Shown in pieces: positions 23,742-26,515 of a stretch of DNA of 26,515 nucleotides. Below the pieces are notes generated by a model. It ran no database searches. It saw only the letters and a program-made list of their open reading frames with translations, and had not been told where the DNA came from. The translations under genes were made by a program, and so were the position numbers. The stretch is from Gemmatimonadota bacterium. GTDB taxonomy: Bacteria; Latescibacterota; UBA2968; UBA8231. Positions within the stretch are counted from its first letter, which is position 1, and the number at the start of each line of letters is the position of its first letter. Location of the stretch: assembly GCA_009840005.1 (NCBI GenBank), contig VXOR01000003.1:1-26515 (forward strand), in the 5' to 3' direction.

Positions 23742-23930
23742 GTGAACATATTGACAAAGGACACAAGAGATCGGCTGTGGAAGGAAGTCAGGGAAGAGTT
23801 TCCTCAAGACGAGATGATGCAGGAGGTGCACTTCGTACGTCTTGTACACTTTTTGCAGACGAAAGATCTTACTCCAGAAGAACGCGTAAAATTCTTTGAA
23901 CAGTCAGAAAAGGCTGATTCGATCTCATAA
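23742..23930 (+). CDS. Small partner of the PIN protein (possible antitoxin)
   Basis: A 62-residue charged protein (NILTKDTRDRLWKEVREEFP, ending FFEQSEKADSIS). GTG 23742 has GGAGAGGG upstream. Spacing and direction suggest an operon with the PIN gene. Antitoxins are usually upstream of VapC, so the order is reversed here if this is the antitoxin. It has no evident DNA-binding motif. It lies 13 bp before the next gene. The function is inferred from position only. Confidence 0.65.
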   Translation: MNILTKDTRDRLWKEVREEFPQDEMMQEVHFVRLVHFLQTKDLTPEERVKFFEQSEKADSIS

Positions 23931-23943
23931 CTCAATTAATCCA

Positions 23944-25890
23944 ATGGAATTGTGGACGTCCTACCTGTTGCCCCTCCCGCACGAGATTCGCGTTGCCGAC
24001 AGTGTTCGTTGTAAGCCGGGCGAAGTGGGTATTGCGCTGCGGGATCAAGCCGGACCAATCGAACAGCAGGGTGCTGCCGAACTGGAAGCACTGTTCATTG
24101 AAAAGGGAAAAGCAAAGCCGGATGGTGGGGCCTTTACCATCGACATTGGCGTGGCCCCGGCAAATAGTACGGCCATTGAACGGCTTCAGAGCTTGAAGAA
24201 TAAGGCTCAGTCCTATCTCATTGAACCACGGGGGCAAGACGGTCTAGTGCTGACGGGCTTAGACGAGCGCGGCGTGTACTACGCCTGCCAGACCCTGATC
24301 CAATTGCTCGAACCCGAAATGAGCTCGGAGCAGGTACACATCCCCTTGGCCGAGGTGATCGACTGGCCCGACATGGACGAGCGGGGCCTGTGGAATTTTC
24401 CCGAGCCTGCGACTTGGATCCCGTGGCTGGCCACGCTCAAAATGAACTACGGCAAAATGGCCTCGACGCAATTGCATCCCATTGAACGCGGTCAGCGCAA
24501 TCGGGCCACCATCGACCGCGAACAGTTCGAAGCGGCGCGGCAGCGGGCTTTTAATTATCTGCCCTACATTCTGCACCTCAACTTCCTGCACGACTGCGGC
24601 CTTTTCAGGGCCTATCCCGAACTAGCTGGCAAGGGAGACGGTGCTTTGACTGGGCGCTATTTCGCCCATAAGACGGGCAATCAGCACCGGGCTCCCTGCG
24701 CTTCGCAGCCGCTGTTGGTGCAAATCATACAAGAGTGGATGGAGGATATCGCCGAGCAAGGGGCCGAGGAAATAAGCTGCTGGTTGAGCGAACGGCCGGG
24801 GCAGTGCGGTTGTCTTGAATGCACGGCAGTGGGGCAGTTTGTGCTGGAATCGCGGGCTTTTGTGGCGGCTTGGCGGCAGGCCCAAGAGCGCTATCCCAAT
24901 TTGCAGATTCGCATCTTTTTATCAACCACCACCACCGTGCGCAACTATCGGGTGCTGGACGAGTTGCCGCCAGAGGTGAAGATTGAGCGGGCCTGTGCCA
25001 CGGAACTAGAGCGCGTGCTGCACCGGCCGCGCGATTTAATGGCCAATCCGCTGCTGGATCACTATGCCGCCGAGGGGCGCTGGATCGCCAGTTACGACGT
25101 GCCCATTGCGGCCAACGGCAAGGTGGATACGCCCGAGTTCAAGGTGCCGCAGCGCTCGGCTCACCGCATGCGGGATTACGTCGGCCAATTGGTGCGGCGG
25201 GGCTATAGCGGAGCATATGCCATGATGGCTTGGGGCGGTCCAGAGCGCCAGATTTGTAGCTTCAATATCCACGCTTTGGCCGAGTGGGCTTGGAATATGC
25301 AAGGCCGCGACGAGGCGGAATTCGCTCTAGCTTGGGCGCGGCGGGAAGGCTATGCCCAGCCAGAGGGCGTGGCCGAGTGGGCTGCCTTGATGGGGCCGGT
25401 GGAATTCGACGTGTACGATTCCGATTTCCCGATATGCTATTCTTGGGGCAAGGCCGCGGAGATGGTGCGGCAGCGGCAGCGACCCTATTTGGGCGAGGGG
25501 ATGTTCCGCTATTATCTCAGTGTCGAGGACTTCGACGCCAAAGTCGCTATCTGCAACCGGGCCTTGGAGATTGTCGAGGGCCTTGGGGAAGCAGATCTGG
25601 CCCACGAGACGCGAGTGGTGCGATCCTATGTGGAATTGGCGCGCGGCGTCTATTGGGTAGCCGAGCAGATGGCCACGCTCGACTTAGGGGATATGGAAAA
25701 TCAAGCGTTGGTGCGCGGCAGTCTCGATCAGCTGCAAAAGGCGGGACAGGACAATGTCCAAGCCATTCGGGATTGGCGCGCTGGCTTGGGCAGCGAGCCG
25801 TGGCACTACCGGGTACACGATGCCATTAAGGGCACGGAGACGACTGTGGCGGAGATCGTCCAATGCGTTGCTGATCGCTACCTTTACTGA
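23944..25890 (+). CDS. Glycoside-hydrolase-like protein with GH20b-type N-domain
   Basis: A 648-residue protein without a signal peptide. ATG 23944 is preferred because the frame start at 23896 lies inside the previous gene. No ribosome site is visible at either. Residues 1-135 have the alternating layout of the GH20/GH67 N-terminal domain (YLIEPRGQDGLVLTGLDERG, VYYACQTLIQLL). From DWPDMDERGLWNF a TIM-barrel-like region begins. AEEISCWLSERPGQCGCLECTAVGQF holds a C-x-C-x-x-C cluster that in DUF4838 and alpha-glucuronidase-like families follows a possible catalytic acid. The C-terminus (from about 500) is helical. It is probably a cytosolic glycan-processing enzyme of unknown substrate. Confidence 0.7.
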   Translation: MELWTSYLLPLPHEIRVADSVRCKPGEVGIALRDQAGPIEQQGAAELEALFIEKGKAKPDGGAFTIDIGVAPANSTAIERLQSLKNKAQSYLIEPRGQDGLVLTGLDERGVYYACQTLIQLLEPEMSSEQVHIPLAEVIDWPDMDERGLWNFPEPATWIPWLATLKMNYGKMASTQLHPIERGQRNRATIDREQFEAARQRAFNYLPYILHLNFLHDCGLFRAYPELAGKGDGALTGRYFAHKTGNQHRAPCASQPLLVQIIQEWMEDIAEQGAEEISCWLSERPGQCGCLECTAVGQFVLESRAFVAAWRQAQERYPNLQIRIFLSTTTTVRNYRVLDELPPEVKIERACATELERVLHRPRDLMANPLLDHYAAEGRWIASYDVPIAANGKVDTPEFKVPQRSAHRMRDYVGQLVRRGYSGAYAMMAWGGPERQICSFNIHALAEWAWNMQGRDEAEFALAWARREGYAQPEGVAEWAALMGPVEFDVYDSDFPICYSWGKAAEMVRQRQRPYLGEGMFRYYLSVEDFDAKVAICNRALEIVEGLGEADLAHETRVVRSYVELARGVYWVAEQMATLDLGDMENQALVRGSLDQLQKAGQDNVQAIRDWRAGLGSEPWHYRVHDAIKGTETTVAEIVQCVADRYLY

Positions 25891-25941
25891 GGGAGGTATA
25901 TTGCCGAAGTGGACAACACCGACTCAAAGGAGACGCTCCAC

Positions 25942-26166
25942 ATGAGATGCAGTATTGAAAGATGTCCGGGGGGGTACGAAAGGCGAAAGGTTATGCACAC
26001 TGTACGACATAATGGGCAAGTGGTCGTAGTTGATCGCGTTCCAGCGGACGTCTGCTCTTTGTGTGGAGACGTATTACTGGAACCAGACACTGTACGCCGC
26101 CTTGAGGAACTGCTGCGCTCAAAGGATCAGCCAGCAAGTACAGCACCTCTGTACGAATTTGCGTAG
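25942..26166 (+). CDS. YgiT-type zinc-finger protein (MqsA-like antitoxin domain)
   Basis: A 74-residue protein. ATG 25942 has AAGGAG eight bases upstream. A GTG at 25909 in the same frame is weaker. Zinc ligands are CSIERCPGG near the start and VCSLCGDVLLEP at residues 40-50. The ending DTVRRLEELLRSK is the usual start of a DNA-binding region, truncated here by comparison with MqsA. YgiT-type proteins are the antitoxin partners of DUF4258 or MqsR-like toxins. No such toxin gene lies directly up- or downstream, so it seems to be an orphan. Confidence 0.8.
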   Translation: MRCSIERCPGGYERRKVMHTVRHNGQVVVVDRVPADVCSLCGDVLLEPDTVRRLEELLRSKDQPASTAPLYEFA

Positions 26167-26206
26167 GGGGCAAGAAACTCCGCATCGAGCCTAGCCTGAT
26201 TGAGTC

Positions 26207-26515
26207 CTACGGGCCATCCTGTAACAGAGTTTCAATATCCTTGACGATGGTCTCGATCAGTGCATTGCAATCCACACACGGCTCGGGCATGTATCCGACT
26301 ACTAAATACTCTCCATCGTCTTCAAATGGCAGAACTCGGTTTCCATACTGTTCTCTGAATGCAGCCTGCATCGATAGGTCCTCCTCGCTCGAGATGGCCA
26401 CGTAGAGAGAAAAGCTGTGCTCGGCCCAGAACTGCCACCAGATTCCAAAGTACACTAGAGAAGGGCGTTGTTGCATGAAAGCGGTGTTAGGGTCTTGAAA
26501 TGGTGCAGGCTCTCC
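26207..26515 (-). CDS. Hypothetical protein, N-terminus outside the window
   Basis: The frame is open from the right edge of the window. The 13 codons before the ATG at 26476 (reading EPAPFQDPNTAF) are also open, so the gene probably starts beyond the edge. The visible C-terminal 102 residues contain FGIWWQFWAEHSFSLYVAIS and YLVVGYMPEPCVDCNALIET, a mixed alpha/beta pattern. I do not recognise the family. The first 17 codons are duplicated, in inverted orientation, at 3-53. It is convergent with the YgiT gene. Confidence 0.6.
   Translation of the reverse strand, partial: GEPAPFQDPNTAFMQQRPSLVYFGIWWQFWAEHSFSLYVAISSEEDLSMQAAFREQYGNRVLPFEDDGEYLVVGYMPEPCVDCNALIETIVKDIETLLQDGP
26464..26515 (-). 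repeat. Right copy of the 52-bp inverted terminal repeat
   Basis: This is the exact reverse complement of 3-54. It runs to the last base of the window, and its reading frame belongs to the edge gene described for 26207-26515. Confidence 0.95.

Noticed and set aside
3..26515. The whole window as one transposon with terminal inverted repeats
   Set aside because: No transposase or integrase is present, the repeat lies within a reading frame, and the interior is mainly metabolic. An assembly break at a repeated gene is simpler.

Overview
The window is bacterial, densely coded and GC-rich in its metabolic core. It resembles genomes of uncultivated, secondary-metabolism-rich lineages (Poribacteria, Latescibacterota, Planctomycetota-like bacteria). 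The reasons are PQQ-type propellers with signal peptides, a PhyH dioxygenase, DUF362, an enolase-superfamily dehydratase with a DHDPS-family aldolase, a DUF6785-like membrane protein, an ASST-like protein and many toxin-antitoxin fragments. This placement is an inference from gene content. No rRNA, tRNA or CRISPR array was seen. The window looks like a whole contig, because both ends carry the same 52-bp sequence in inverted orientation and an open reading frame runs off each end.

Layout. Positions 1-2112 are an accessory zone: a truncated end gene, an orphan DUF433 protein, an orphan VapB-like antitoxin, a HAD hydrolase broken by one base, and an unknown protein. Positions 2223-6855 (minus) are a tight three-gene operon: two secreted beta-propeller proteins and an adenylate-forming enzyme, with overlaps of 1 and 4 nt and a good promoter at 6902-6931. 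Positions 6984-16136 (plus) hold DUF362, a PhyH-family protein, a galactonate-dehydratase-like enzyme, a 2-keto-3-deoxy-acid aldolase-like enzyme, a phosphoethanolamine-transferase-like membrane enzyme, a large polytopic membrane protein and a sugar/inositol-phosphate nucleotidyltransferase. Two palindromic extragenic elements interrupt this series. The dehydratase and aldolase together suggest non-phosphorylative sugar-acid breakdown to pyruvate plus an aldehyde.

Positions 21200-16133 (minus) are a head-to-tail series: two small coupled proteins, a DUF2283 remnant, nuclease B, an antitoxin remnant, a putative toxin, DUF2283, nuclease A, an ASST-like propeller and a small membrane protein. 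Nucleases A and B are solitary HsdR-N-like PD-(D/E)XK proteins from a local duplication. Their first ~180 residues are about 95% identical and their C-terminal ~140 residues are strongly diverged. This is the best candidate for an undescribed, defence-like system here.

Positions 21272-23222 (plus) encode a PAPS-type sulfotransferase and a short-chain dehydrogenase. A PIN-domain toxin pair follows (23273-23930), then a 648-aa glycoside-hydrolase-like protein, a YgiT-type zinc-finger antitoxin and a convergent gene that leaves the window. No gene-free stretch exceeds 300 bases. The longest are 20403-20631 (remnants), 111-192, 10131-10302 (a palindromic element) and 2113-2222 (nothing recognisable).
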